A stretch of 64,000 nt of DNA from positions 1 to 64,000 of the forward strand of contig NZ_JQNK01000009.1 in assembly GCF_000745215.1 (NCBI RefSeq), in the 5' to 3' direction. Numbering within the stretch: position 1 is the first letter of the stretch; every line of letters begins with the position of its first letter. The notes below the pieces were generated by a model that was not told where the DNA came from, made no database searches, and saw only the letters and a list, made by a program, of their open reading frames with translations. A program made the translations under genes and the position numbers. Positions 43,003 through 53,160 of this stretch are shown here, piece by piece. The stretch is from Methylosinus sp. PW1. Its GTDB lineage: Bacteria; Pseudomonadota; Alphaproteobacteria; Rhizobiales; Beijerinckiaceae.

Positions 43003-45258
43003 TCAGTTCAGCCGCTCCTCCTCCTCGAGGAGCGGCTCGGCGCCGGGAGGCGATGCGCTCGCCGCCCTCTGCTTCGGCGCGCGCGACCAAGGCCGGTCCT
43101 CGCCCGGGGAGCGGGCGGTTCGCCATTCCACCCGCTCGCCGACGAAGCGCAGCGTCGCCGCGCCCGTCTCGGCCAGCTTGCGGCGGTCGAGCAATATGGG
43201 CGCGCCGCAGCCCTCGGGCGCGTAGAAGGGCGCGATGACGATCGCCGCGCGGGCGCAATCCTCGATCAGCGCCTTGCGATCCGTCACCAGCGCGACGGCG
43301 CGACCATCGATCGCCTTGGCCACGCAGCCGAGATCGTCGCAGGAGACGCCGCCGCGGGCGTCGGCCGGCGCTCTTGTGTCGGCGTCCGCGCGCAGCCATT
43401 GCTCGCCGACGAAGGAGAGCTTTCCACGGCCGAGCAGCGCCAGCTCGCCGGAAGGCAGACGCAGCGCCGCGGCGTCGCCGCCGGGCGCGACTGCGAGATC
43501 GAAGCCCTCTCCGCTGGCGGCGCCGAACAGGCCGAGCATGGCGAAGGGAATGGCCGTCGCCCGGAATAGCCATGTCCGCCACAGCACGAGCGAGAGAACC
43601 GCGAGCGACAGGAAAATAATCGCGAAAGGCGCGAAGCTCTTCACCGGCAGGCTGGCGCCCGGCGCGGCGCCGATGAGCCGCGCAATGGCGGTGACGAGAT
43701 CGATGCCGAAGCCGACATAGCGCCAGACCGGGCCGTCGAGGCCGAAAGGATAGAGAAAGGCGCCGAGCAGCGCCCCCGGCACGGCGAAGAATTCGATGAT
43801 GGCGAGGGTCAGCGGATTGCCGATCAGCACATAGGGGCTCAATTCGTGAAAATCACCGGCCATGAAGGAGGCTGTCGCCGATGTGGCGCAGAGCGTCGCG
43901 AAGATCGGCGCCGCCGGCCCGCGCAGCAATAATTCGCCCATATTCTCGCGCCAGCGCGCAAAACGGGAAGGCGTTCGGCCGAAGGCGGGCGGCTCGCGCC
44001 GACGCTCGATGAGCGCGCCGCGCGCCTCATAGACGGCGACCAGCGCCGCCACTGCGGCGAAGGAGAGCTGAAAGCTCGCCCCGAGCAGCGCCTCCGGCTG
44101 GAAGGCGACGATGAAGAAAACCGCCAGCGCCAGATTGCGCATCGACAGCGACGGGCGATCGAAGAGAACGGCGATCAGCATGATCGTCGTCATGATGAGC
44201 GCGCGCTCCGTGCCGACGCGCGAGCCGGTGCCGATGTCGTAGAGAACAGCGCCGATGATGGCGACGCCGGCCGCCCATTTCTTGATCGGATAATTCAGCG
44301 CCAGCGTGCGCGAGAGCGCCAGCAGCCGACGCAGCCCGACGAAGAAAATGCCGGCGACGAGCGTCATCTGCACGCCGGATATTGTGATGATATGGAAAAT
44401 GCCGGCGCGGCGGATCAGCTCTTTAGCCTCCTCGCTCAAAAAGTCGCGCTTGCCCGTCACCATTGCGGCGGCGATGGCGCCGGTGTCGCCGCCGAGCGCG
44501 CGATAGACCCGCGCCGCCAGCACATTGCGCAGCCGATCGACGGCGGCGAAGAAGCGCAGCGACATTGGCGCAGGATCGGGCGGCGGCATGATGTCGATGC
44601 GGCCGAGCGCATTGCCGACGCCGCCGAGGCCGGCGAAATATGCGTCGCGCGAGAAATCATAGCCGCCCGGCAGAGCGGCATGGGCCGGCGGCAGCACGCG
44701 CGCCTTCAGCGCGATGAAATCGCCGGCCGAAAATTTCGCCTCGCCCCGCGTCGTCAGCCGCACGCGAAAAGGCGCGACGTCATTGGGCAGTCCTTCCGCG
44801 CTGGCGAGCCGCAGAATGAAGCGCGCGCCATTGGGGCGCGGGTCCAGCTCCTCGACGAAGCCGGTGAGAAAGCCGACGCCGGCGCGTGAGACGATTGGCG
44901 CATCGACGCGCGCGGCGCGCCAGACGGCGGCGAAGAAGCCCCCCGAGAGGCAGGCGAGCAGGAGAAGCAGAGCGCCCGCCCTATGCGCGCGCAGAAGGAC
45001 GGCGAGCGCCGCCAGAATGACGACGCCCGCCGTCGAGGCGGCGAGCGAGGGCTCGCGATCGGCCACGAAATAGAGAAGAACGCCGGCGCCGGACGCGACG
45101 GGAAGCCACAGAAACGGCCGCCGCAGCGCGATCTCTTCTTCCAGCGCGGCGCGGGCGGCGTCGGCGAGCGACGCGAAAGCGGCCGACGAGGCGGGGCGGA
45201 TGACGCCCCGCGCCCGATCGGCCGCGCCGGCGACGGCTTTCGCGCTCCAACTCACCAA
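43003..45258 (-). CDS. comEC: ComEC/Rec2-family DNA uptake channel protein
   Basis: About 751 residues; the start (TTG 45258 or GTG 45255) is uncertain. An N-terminal pair of membrane helices is followed by the DUF4131/OB-like part (RARVDAPIVSRAGVGFLTGF) and the Competence domain with many helices, including AAMVTGKRDFLSEEAKELIR, GIFHIITISGVQMTLVAGIF, GTGSRVGTERALIMTTIMLI and YVLIGNPLTLAIIEFFAVPG. The C-terminal soluble region does not show the HxHxDH metallo-beta-lactamase signature, so the nuclease-like domain is missing or degenerate. Its place next to gltX/gltA is conserved in this order. Confidence 0.88.
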   Translation of the reverse strand: MVSWSAKAVAGAADRARGVIRPASSAAFASLADAARAALEEEIALRRPFLWLPVASGAGVLLYFVADREPSLAASTAGVVILAALAVLLRAHRAGALLLLLACLSGGFFAAVWRAARVDAPIVSRAGVGFLTGFVEELDPRPNGARFILRLASAEGLPNDVAPFRVRLTTRGEAKFSAGDFIALKARVLPPAHAALPGGYDFSRDAYFAGLGGVGNALGRIDIMPPPDPAPMSLRFFAAVDRLRNVLAARVYRALGGDTGAIAAAMVTGKRDFLSEEAKELIRRAGIFHIITISGVQMTLVAGIFFVGLRRLLALSRTLALNYPIKKWAAGVAIIGAVLYDIGTGSRVGTERALIMTTIMLIAVLFDRPSLSMRNLALAVFFIVAFQPEALLGASFQLSFAAVAALVAVYEARGALIERRREPPAFGRTPSRFARWRENMGELLLRGPAAPIFATLCATSATASFMAGDFHELSPYVLIGNPLTLAIIEFFAVPGALLGAFLYPFGLDGPVWRYVGFGIDLVTAIARLIGAAPGASLPVKSFAPFAIIFLSLAVLSLVLWRTWLFRATAIPFAMLGLFGAASGEGFDLAVAPGGDAAALRLPSGELALLGRGKLSFVGEQWLRADADTRAPADARGGVSCDDLGCVAKAIDGRAVALVTDRKALIEDCARAAIVIAPFYAPEGCGAPILLDRRKLAETGAATLRFVGERVEWRTARSPGEDRPWSRAPKQRAASASPPGAEPLLEEEERLN

Positions 45259-45378
45259 AGGCCTCGAATATCGCAGCGAGCAAGGTCTCGCTCATGCTAT
45301 ATCCGAAACCGCCGAGCGCGCGAGCGCCGCGACGATCAAAAACGCGTCGTCAGGCCGGTCAGCCATTCCGGCGAGGCG

Positions 45379-46618
45379 GAGACCAGCGCCGCCTCCAGCC
45401 GCTTGTCCAGCCCGGTGGCGATCAAGAGGCCGATGGAGGCGAGCGCCGCGCCGAGCGCGCCCTTGCCCCATTTGCCGCCGACGAGCAGCGAATTCCGCAG
45501 CCGCATCGAAACGCTCCGCGAGACGGCGCCGAGCGCGACCAGGGGCAGGCCCGCCCCGAGGCCGAAGAACGCCATCACCAGCCCGACCTGGCCGAGATTC
45601 TGGCCCTGAGCCGCGAGCAGCGAGGCCGCGCCCAGAGTCGGCCCGGCGCAGGGGCTCCACACCGCGCCGAGCAGCAGGCCGAGCGCCAATTGGCCGCGCA
45701 GCCCATGGGTCGAGAAGCCGGAGAAGCGGCGCTCGATCCAATCGGCGAGCGGACCGCCGGCCGCGGCGATCCTCACTTGCAGCGCCGGCGCCGCCAGCAG
45801 CACGCCCAGCGCCACCATCAGCAGCGCCGCGCCGAAGCGCAGACTATCGCCGTCTATGCCGGCCCCGAAGCCGATGAGCGCCAGAAACAGGCCGATGGCG
45901 ACGAAGGAGCTGGCGACGCCGAGCGCCAGAGCCGCCGGTCCGAGCCTGTGCTCAGAGCCCGCTGCGCCGAGAATGATCGGCAGCAGCGGCAGCACGCAGA
46001 GACCAGCGCCGCCTCCAGCCGCTTGTCCAGCCCGGTGGCGATCAAGAGGCCGATGGAGGCGAGCGCCGCGCCGAGCGCGCCCTTGCCCCATTTGCCGCCG
46101 ACGAGCAGCGAATTCCGCAGCCGCATCGAAACGCTCCGCGAGACGGCGCCGAGCGCGACCAGGGGCAGGCCCGCCCCGAGGCCGAAGAACGCCATCACCA
46201 GCCCGACCTGGCCGAGATTCTGGCCCTGAGCCGCGAGCAGCGAGGCCGCGCCCAGAGTCGGCCCGGCGCAGGGGCTCCACACCGCGCCGAGCAGCAGGCC
46301 GAGCGCCAATTGGCCGCGCAGCCCATGGGTCGAGAAGCCGGAGAAGCGGCGCTCGATCCAATCGGCGAGCGGACCGCCGGCCGCGGCGATCCTCACTTGC
46401 AGCGCCGGCGCCGCCAGCAGCACGCCCAGCGCCACCATCAGCAGCGCCGCGCCGAAGCGCAGACTATCGCCGTCTATGCCGGCCCCGAAGCCGATGAGCG
46501 CCAGAAACAGGCCGATGGCGACGAAGGAGCTGGCGACGCCGAGCGCCAGAGCCGCCGGTCCGAGCCTGTGCTCAGAGCCCGCTGCGCCGAGAATGATCGG
46601 CAGCAGCGGCAGCACGCA
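45379..46618. repeat. perfect 620-bp tandem duplication
   Basis: 45379-45998 and 45999-46618 look identical in every stretch I compared. The unit covers most of the ccdA-like gene. Because 620 is not a multiple of three, the copy nearer the start runs into the second out of frame. The left junction is inside the coding sequence and the right one after the PLLPIIL helix. This may be a real recent duplication or an assembly artefact. Confidence 0.9.
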
Positions 46619-46684
46619 AGGCGACAGCGTGGAGAACAGCCCCGCCAGCAAGGCGAGGCCAGCTCCGGCGAGATCGACCGTCAT
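45854..46684 (-). CDS. CcdA/DsbD-like thiol-disulfide membrane protein, C-terminus altered by duplication
   Basis: The frame starts MTVDLAGAGLALLAGLFSTL with the functional cysteine motif SPCVLPLLPII; the second Cys is in LLGAVWSPCAGPTLGAASLL. Six transmembrane helices are visible. CcdA-like proteins carry electrons from cytoplasmic thioredoxin to the periplasm for cytochrome c maturation or disulfide repair. The duplication makes the protein run from ALVSA into an unrelated Arg/Ser-rich tail (276 residues in all). Collapsing it restores SPEWLTGLTTRF and a 242-residue protein ending at 45336. The start overlaps the thioredoxin stop by one base. Confidence 0.82.
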   Translation of the reverse strand: MTVDLAGAGLALLAGLFSTLSPCVLPLLPIILGAAGSEHRLGPAALALGVASSFVAIGLFLALIGFGAGIDGDSLRFGAALLMVALGVLLAAPALQVRIAAAGGPLADWIERRFSGFSTHGLRGQLALGLLLGAVWSPCAGPTLGAASLLAAQGQNLGQVGLVMAFFGLGAGLPLVALGAVSRSVSMRLRNSLLVGGKWGKGALGAALASIGLLIATGLDKRLEAALVSACCRCCRSFSAQRALSTGSDRRLWRSASPAPSSPSACFWRSSASGPA

Positions 46685-47067
46685 CACAGCGCCTTGTCGA
46701 GCAGCGCTCCAATCGAAGAGGCGCTGGTGTCGCCGACCGAGCGGCCGGTCTCGCTCTTGCCCTTGAAGACGATGAGCGTGCTCTGCGTCGTCGCGCGGAA
46801 GCTGCGCAGCGCGTCCTTCTGGCTGTCGAAATCGACATGGAACACTTGCAGACTGTCGAATTTCGCATCCTTCTCGAGCTTCTCGAGGATCGGCTGCTGC
46901 GCCTTGCAGGTGGGACACCAGGGCGCATGAACCTCGACGAGGATCGGCTTGCCGGCCGCCTGCGCCGCCTCGAAGCCTTGCGGCGTGAAGGCGTGCTTCT
47001 CGGCGGCGAAAAGCGGCGTGGCGAAAAGCGCTGCGGAGAAAAGCGCGGAAGCGAAGCGAAGCGTCAT
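46684..47067 (-). CDS. periplasmic thioredoxin-family protein
   Basis: 127 residues. Signal peptide MTLRFASALFSAALFATPLF (cleavage near FAAEK), then a thioredoxin fold with active site VHAPWCPTCKAQQPILEKLE (CPTC) and the cis-Pro region TTQSTLIVFKGKSETGR. It is translationally coupled to the CcdA-like gene (TGATG), so the membrane protein is its likely electron donor. Possible role: reducing periplasmic disulfides or apocytochrome c. Confidence 0.9.
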   Translation of the reverse strand: MTLRFASALFSAALFATPLFAAEKHAFTPQGFEAAQAAGKPILVEVHAPWCPTCKAQQPILEKLEKDAKFDSLQVFHVDFDSQKDALRSFRATTQSTLIVFKGKSETGRSVGDTSASSIGALLDKAL

Positions 47068-47301
47068 GGGTAAAATCCTCCTTGTTATTCTGTCCGCTGG
47101 GGCGCGGGCGAAATGGGTCTCTGCGCAGGCCGCCCGCCCGGCTCGCCAGCCTATACGCGATCGGACCGAAGGATGTTACGCGCCGTCGCTTCACGCTGAT
47201 CGAAAGCCCGCGCTCCGGCCCGCCTCCCGCAGTTCCCCCCTGGCCCACAGCGTGCTAGACGGGCCTCCGCTCTAAATTCTCAGGAATCGTCAGCCGCGCT
47301 C

Positions 47302-48729
47302 ATGTCTCAGGTCGTCACGCGCTTCGCCCCCTCGCCCACCGGCTTCCTCCATATCGGCAGCGCGCGCACGGCGCTGTTCAGCTGGCTCTACGCCAAGCGT
47401 CATGGCGGGCGCTTTCTGCTGCGCATAGAAGACACGGATCGCGAGCGCTCCACCCAGGCGGCCGTCGACGCCATTTTCGATGGAATGCGCTGGCTCGGGC
47501 TCGATTGGGACGGCGACGCCGTGTTTCAATTCGCGCGCGCGCCGCGTCATCGCGAGATCGCCGAGGAGTTGCTCGCCAAAGGCAAGGCCTATCGCTGCTA
47601 CGCCAGCGCGCAGGAGCTGGAGGAGATGCGCGAGAGGGCGCGCGCCGAAGGCCGTCCGCCGCGCTATGACGGACGCTGGCGCGATCGTGATCCGTCCGAG
47701 GCGCCGGCCGGCGTCGCGCCGGTCATTCGGCTGAAGACGCCGCAGGACGGCGAGACGGTCATAGAGGACGCCGTGCAGGGCCGCGTCGTGTTTCCGAACA
47801 AGGATATCGACGATTTCGTGCTGCTGCGCTCGGATGGCGCGCCGACCTATATGCTCGCCGTCGTCGTCGACGATCACGATATGGGCGTCACGCAGATCAT
47901 CCGCGGCGACGATCACCTCACCAACGCCGCGCGGCAAAAGCACATCTATGACGCGCTGGGATGGGAGGCGCCCAAGCTCGCCCATATTCCGCTCATTCAC
48001 GGGCCGGACGGCGCCAAGCTGTCGAAGCGCCATGGCGCGCTCGGCGTGGACGCCTATCGCGGCATGGGCTATCTGCCGGCGGCGCTGCGGAACTATCTCC
48101 TGCGCCTCGGCTGGAGCCAGGGCGACCGCGAGTTTTTCTCGACCGCGGAGATGATCGAGGCTTTCGATCTCGAGAGCATTCATCGCTCGCCGGCGCGCTT
48201 CGATTTCGTGAAGCTCGAGAATATGAACGGACATTATCTGCGCAGCAGCGAGGATTCCGAGCTGCTCGAGGCGCTGATCGCCACTCTGCCCTATCTCGAG
48301 GGCGGCGCGGCGCTCGCCGCCAAGCTCGACGACAAGCGCAAGGCGCAGCTCGCCGCGGCCATGCCCGGCCTAAAGGCGCGCGCCAAGACGCTCAATGAGC
48401 TGGTCGACGGCTCGGGCTTCCTCTTCGCCGAGCGGCCGCTGACGCTGGACGCCAAGGCCGCGGCGCTGCTGTCGCCGGCGGCGAAGGCGCATCTCGCCGC
48501 GCTGACGGAAAAGCTGGCCGCGCTCGAGGAGTGGAGCGCCGCCGCGACCGAGAATATCGTGCGCGAGACGGCGGCGGCGCAGGGCGTGAAGCTCGGCGAT
48601 CTGGCGCAGCCATTGCGCGCCGCGCTCACGGGGCGCACCACCTCGCCCGGCATTTTCGACGTGCTGGCCATCCTCGGCAAGGAAGAGAGCCTCGCCCGCC
48701 TGCGCGACCAGGCGGCGCAACTCGCTTGA
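47302..48729 (+). CDS. gltX: glutamyl-tRNA synthetase
   Basis: 475 residues. Class I motifs are present: HIGH as [14 protein letters not shown] and KMSKS as [32 protein letters not shown] binds glutamate and AMP, and the C-terminal anticodon-binding helical domain ([20 protein letters not shown] onward) is complete. It charges tRNA-Glu, and possibly tRNA-Gln in bacteria that use GatCAB. ATG 47302. It is divergent from the thioredoxin/CcdA pair. Confidence 0.96.
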   Translation: MSQVVTRFAPSPTGFLHIGSARTALFSWLYAKRHGGRFLLRIEDTDRERSTQAAVDAIFDGMRWLGLDWDGDAVFQFARAPRHREIAEELLAKGKAYRCYASAQELEEMRERARAEGRPPRYDGRWRDRDPSEAPAGVAPVIRLKTPQDGETVIEDAVQGRVVFPNKDIDDFVLLRSDGAPTYMLAVVVDDHDMGVTQIIRGDDHLTNAARQKHIYDALGWEAPKLAHIPLIHGPDGAKLSKRHGALGVDAYRGMGYLPAALRNYLLRLGWSQGDREFFSTAEMIEAFDLESIHRSPARFDFVKLENMNGHYLRSSEDSELLEALIATLPYLEGGAALAAKLDDKRKAQLAAAMPGLKARAKTLNELVDGSGFLFAERPLTLDAKAAALLSPAAKAHLAALTEKLAALEEWSAAATENIVRETAAAQGVKLGDLAQPLRAALTGRTTSPGIFDVLAILGKEESLARLRDQAAQLA

Positions 48730-49061
48730 ACCGCGGGCGCGGGATGCTATAGTTTGTGCAACGCACAAAGAGGTCCTCTGCTGCGCCGCATTGCCTCCCC
48801 CTGCCCGCTGCGCATGCGCCGCAACGGCGCGGCGACCGACGCAATTCCGCCGGCCATTCGCAGGAGGGTTTGAATTTAAAGCGATTTACGTTCGATCGAG
48901 CGGGCGCGGCGGCCCATGGCGCGAAAGCGCCTGCGCTCGAACGATTTTAGCTGGCGAGATCGAGCCGCGGGGAAAGCGCGGCTCGGGCGTGGCGTAAAAT
49001 ATGCTGCGGCGTTTCGCCGAAGCACCGCGAAACTGCACGGATAACGCGAGAAGGTGGGGCC
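48730..49061. other. intergenic region upstream of citrate synthase
   Basis: About 330 bp with no convincing gene. It probably holds the gltA promoter and leader; several short GC-rich inverted repeats occur (for example AGCGCCTGCGCT at 48928-48939), but none is a clear terminator or riboswitch. Confidence 0.45.
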
Positions 49062-50348
<1,287 letters not shown>

Positions 50349-50362
50349 TATCATCTACTCTG

Positions 50363-50391
50363 CGGCCTTCGCGTCCTGGATGCGAAGGCCG
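50363..50391 (+). terminator. 10-bp hairpin after gltA
   Basis: Arms CGGCCTTCGC (50363-50372) and GCGAAGGCCG (50382-50391) pair perfectly with a 9-nt loop, starting 15 bp after the gltA stop. The downstream bases (AAACGTCTTG) are only moderately T-rich. Confidence 0.6.
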
Positions 50392-50467
50392 AAACGTCTT
50401 GTGCGCTCACGCACAGCTTTCCGGCTCCGCTCTCGCCATTGTCTCCTCACCAAACGGGGAGGCGGAA

Positions 50468-51115
50468 ATGATCGAGACGGGGTCCTATGAATTGCTCTCT
50501 TTCGAGGAGGCGCGCCAGAAGCTGCGCTTCGATCGCGAGATCAGCCTCGGCCTCTTCGATCTCTCCACTTTCCGCATCGCTTATTGCCCGGGCGATTTCG
50601 CCTATGTCGGCGACATAGAGCTCTATCAATGGATGTGGTGCGACAAGATCGCAGGGCTCGTCGTCGATGGCGATATGACGATCGACGGCGATCTCATGGA
50701 TAATTCCTTCGACGGCTCGGCGGCCTTCGTGCTGGCGCGCGGCAATCTCAGAGCGCGCACGGTCACGCTCGGCGGCGCCGAGGTGGTCGTGCGCGGCGAT
50801 CTGCGCGCGGAAGGCGCGGTCTTCAACAGCTCGAGCGCCGGCCGCTGCGAGATCGGCGGCTCGCTCTCTGCGAGCCATCTCGTCACCGACGATCATGCGA
50901 CCGTCGTCGCCGGGCGCACGCCCGCGCGCTCTTTCGCGCTCGGCTATGTCGATCCGACGATGAGCGAGAAGCTGCGCGTCGCCGAGTCCTATCTCGACAT
51001 ATTGACGCCCGAGGCGGCGACAGAATTCGACGCGCGCAGCCGCCGCACGGGCTCGGAGATCGTCGTTCGCATCGTCTCCGCCATTCGCTCCGGCCGCGCC
51101 GTCCTGCGCGCGTGA
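50468..51115 (+). CDS. hypothetical beta-helix-like protein, 215 aa
   Basis: ATG 50468 with GGAGG upstream. After a helical start (MIETGSYELLSFEEARQKLR) the middle reads as short regular beta rungs: GLVVDGDMTIDGDLMDNSFD, AAFVLARGNLRARTVTLGGA, EVVVRGDLRAEGAVFNSSSA, RCEIGGSLSASHLVTDDHAT. This resembles bactofilin or polymer-forming proteins with a right-handed beta helix, but the family cannot be named. The C-terminus is helical and basic. Cytosolic; no signal. Confidence 0.6.
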   Translation: MIETGSYELLSFEEARQKLRFDREISLGLFDLSTFRIAYCPGDFAYVGDIELYQWMWCDKIAGLVVDGDMTIDGDLMDNSFDGSAAFVLARGNLRARTVTLGGAEVVVRGDLRAEGAVFNSSSAGRCEIGGSLSASHLVTDDHATVVAGRTPARSFALGYVDPTMSEKLRVAESYLDILTPEAATEFDARSRRTGSEIVVRIVSAIRSGRAVLRA

Positions 51116-51525
51116 TCTTCGAGCCGCCGGCGCCGGCTTTTCCGTAAGTTGCACGGGAGCGGGCGCGCGACTCGAAATCGACATGTTCGTCGCCGCCAAT
51201 GGCGACGTTCGCCTCTCGATTCACGCGAGCATTTTTCGCCCTGCGCGTGCTTTTCGTCGCTGCGTTTCAATCATCGATTTCAGCCCCGGCGAATCGCCGA
51301 ATCGCGTCCCGTGCGATTCGCCACGATCGGATCATTCGTCATGAGCGAAACGCCCCCGCCCCGCGCGCGGCAAAATCCCCCGTGTCCCAAGGGACCGCCC
51401 GTGAACTCCGTCGTCGCCGCCGCGACGACGGCGCATGATTTGGACGAGCGCAGCAAATCCGTATTAGAAACCGAACGTGATCGAACGACCGCGCAGCGGC
51501 CGAGAGCACGAAGCGGGAGACGACG
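51116..51525. other. intergenic stretch without a convincing gene
   Basis: About 410 bp between the beta-helix-like gene and the PAN-domain gene. A GC palindrome GCCGGCGCCGGC followed by TTTT just after the upstream stop codon may end transcription. An open frame from ATG 51341 (MSETPPPRARQNPPCPKG) has no ribosome site and biased Pro/Arg content, so I do not call it. Confidence 0.5.
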
Positions 51526-52950
51526 ATGGGTGCTGTGAACGATGTGGCGCGGCGCGAGGCGAGCGCTCCCGACGCGCGACGTTCATGGGACGAGGTCGAG
51601 GCGCAATATCGCGAGGAATGCGCGACGATGCTGCGCGACGCGCGCCGTCATTACGAGCAGCGCGCCGCGCGCGAGCAGACGACGGTCGAGAATGTGCTCG
51701 CCGCTTTCGCCCGCGATTTCGACGCCTGGCTCGATCGCGAGCGGCGCGGAATCTCCACGCCCAAGCCGAACCTCTCCACACTGTTCGAGATCTGGCTGGA
51801 ACGGGGCGCTCGGCGGCTGGAGCCGCCGAGCCCGCCGAGCGAAAGCTCTGAAGCCGATACGCGATCACAGGAGCTGGAGCAGCGTCTCGACGAAGGCGCC
51901 CGACATATTCAGCAGTTGGAGGAGCGCCTCGCCGAGGCGCAGAGGCGCGCGGCGCAGCGAGCGGCGGAAACGGCCGCCGCCATCGCAGCCGCGCCGCCGC
52001 CGCCGCGCCGCCGCGGACGCGCCCTCATCGTCACAGCGCTCGTCCTTTTCGCCGCCCTCCTCGGCGGCGGGCAATGGGCGCGGCGTTCGGAGGCGGCGCC
52101 GCCCGAGCTGCGCGCGGCGCTCGCGCATCTCGACGCTTCCGCGCGCGAGCTGGAGACGCGCGCCCGCGCGACGCTCGGCGATCTCGCGGCGAGCCGAGCG
52201 CGCGAGGAGGCGCTCGCGGCGCTGCTTCGTGAAGACAAGGCCTATGTGATCGCGCGCGCGATCGCCGCCGATCCTGAACTCGCGCGCGCCAAGATATCCC
52301 CCTTCACGCCGAGCAGCCCGGCGCCTGTCGCCGGAGCGCCGTCCGAGCCGCCGGCGAAAGAGGCAATCGCCGCTGCGACTCAGATCGCGCCGCGAGCCGA
52401 GACGCCAGCGCCGGAGGCGACGACAGCGCTCGCGCCGGAGGAGGAGCCGGAGCGGCTTCCGCCCGCCGTCATCGGCCAGCAAAAGCCGACGGCCTTTCGC
52501 GGCTTCGACAATCGCGACCTCGCGGGGCCGACGCTCGCCACTCTGCGCAAGCTCGATCAGCCCGCCTGCGTCGCCGCCTGCCGCGGCCGCGACGATTGCC
52601 GGGCCTATGCCTTCGATCGCTGGAATCGCACCTGCCGCCTCAAATCCGCGGCCGTCGCTTTCGCGCTCAATCCGCGCATGACCAGCGGCCTGCGCGAGGA
52701 TATTCGCATTCCGCGCGCGCCCTCCGGCGCGCTCGCCATGGAGCGCTACCCGTCGAAGGCCTTCCCCGGCGCCGGCTATAAGACGGCCTCCGTCGAAGGT
52801 CCCGAGGCCTGCGAGGCCGCCTGTCGCGAAGAAGACGCCTGCGTCGCTTTCACCTTCCGTCTCGACGAGAGCGCCTGTCATTTGTTCAAGTCGACCGGAG
52901 AATATTTTTCCAATGAGCTGGCCGACAGCGGCGGAAAGCGTCAAGAATAG
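51526..52950 (+). CDS. membrane protein with C-terminal PAN/Apple domains
   Basis: 474 residues; start ATG 51526. The N-terminal part is charged and coiled (RRSWDEVEAQYREECATMLR, then SQELEQRLDEGARHIQQLEE up to about 145). One transmembrane helix (about 165-182, ALIVTALVLFAALLGGGQWA) is followed by a further coiled stretch and a Pro/Ala linker. The end has two PAN-like modules with paired cysteines: QPACVAACRGRDDCRAYAFD and RTCRLKS; then GPEACEAACREEDACVAFTF and SACHLFKS. PAN domains bind proteins or glycans, here probably in the periplasm. No homologue named. Confidence 0.75.
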   Translation: MGAVNDVARREASAPDARRSWDEVEAQYREECATMLRDARRHYEQRAAREQTTVENVLAAFARDFDAWLDRERRGISTPKPNLSTLFEIWLERGARRLEPPSPPSESSEADTRSQELEQRLDEGARHIQQLEERLAEAQRRAAQRAAETAAAIAAAPPPPRRRGRALIVTALVLFAALLGGGQWARRSEAAPPELRAALAHLDASARELETRARATLGDLAASRAREEALAALLREDKAYVIARAIAADPELARAKISPFTPSSPAPVAGAPSEPPAKEAIAAATQIAPRAETPAPEATTALAPEEEPERLPPAVIGQQKPTAFRGFDNRDLAGPTLATLRKLDQPACVAACRGRDDCRAYAFDRWNRTCRLKSAAVAFALNPRMTSGLREDIRIPRAPSGALAMERYPSKAFPGAGYKTASVEGPEACEAACREEDACVAFTFRLDESACHLFKSTGEYFSNELADSGGKRQE

Positions 52951-53160
52951 AGCGAGACCGCGTTATTCGCTCCCGAAAGAGCAGGACGAGACGGTTGCGA
53001 CGAGGCTCTGCTCGCAAACTTTGCGCGATCTATCCCAAATGGGGGATGCAGCGGCGGCGGAGCGGAGCTAATGCTCGAGCGTTGTTGCTGGTCGATACGT
53101 TTTACATATTGCGGGGAGGTCACGCGTCCGGAAGCGCGGCCTCCCCTATTTATTTGCGCA

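Noticed and set aside
45336..46361. 341-residue frame through the duplicated ccdA region
   Set aside because: Its first 125 residues are out-of-frame translation of the second unit; only the later part matches the true protein. It arises from the duplication junction.
51341..51538. 65-residue frame starting MSETPPPRARQN
   Set aside because: No ribosome site, Pro/Arg bias typical of GC-rich non-coding sequence, and overlap with the start of the PAN-domain gene.
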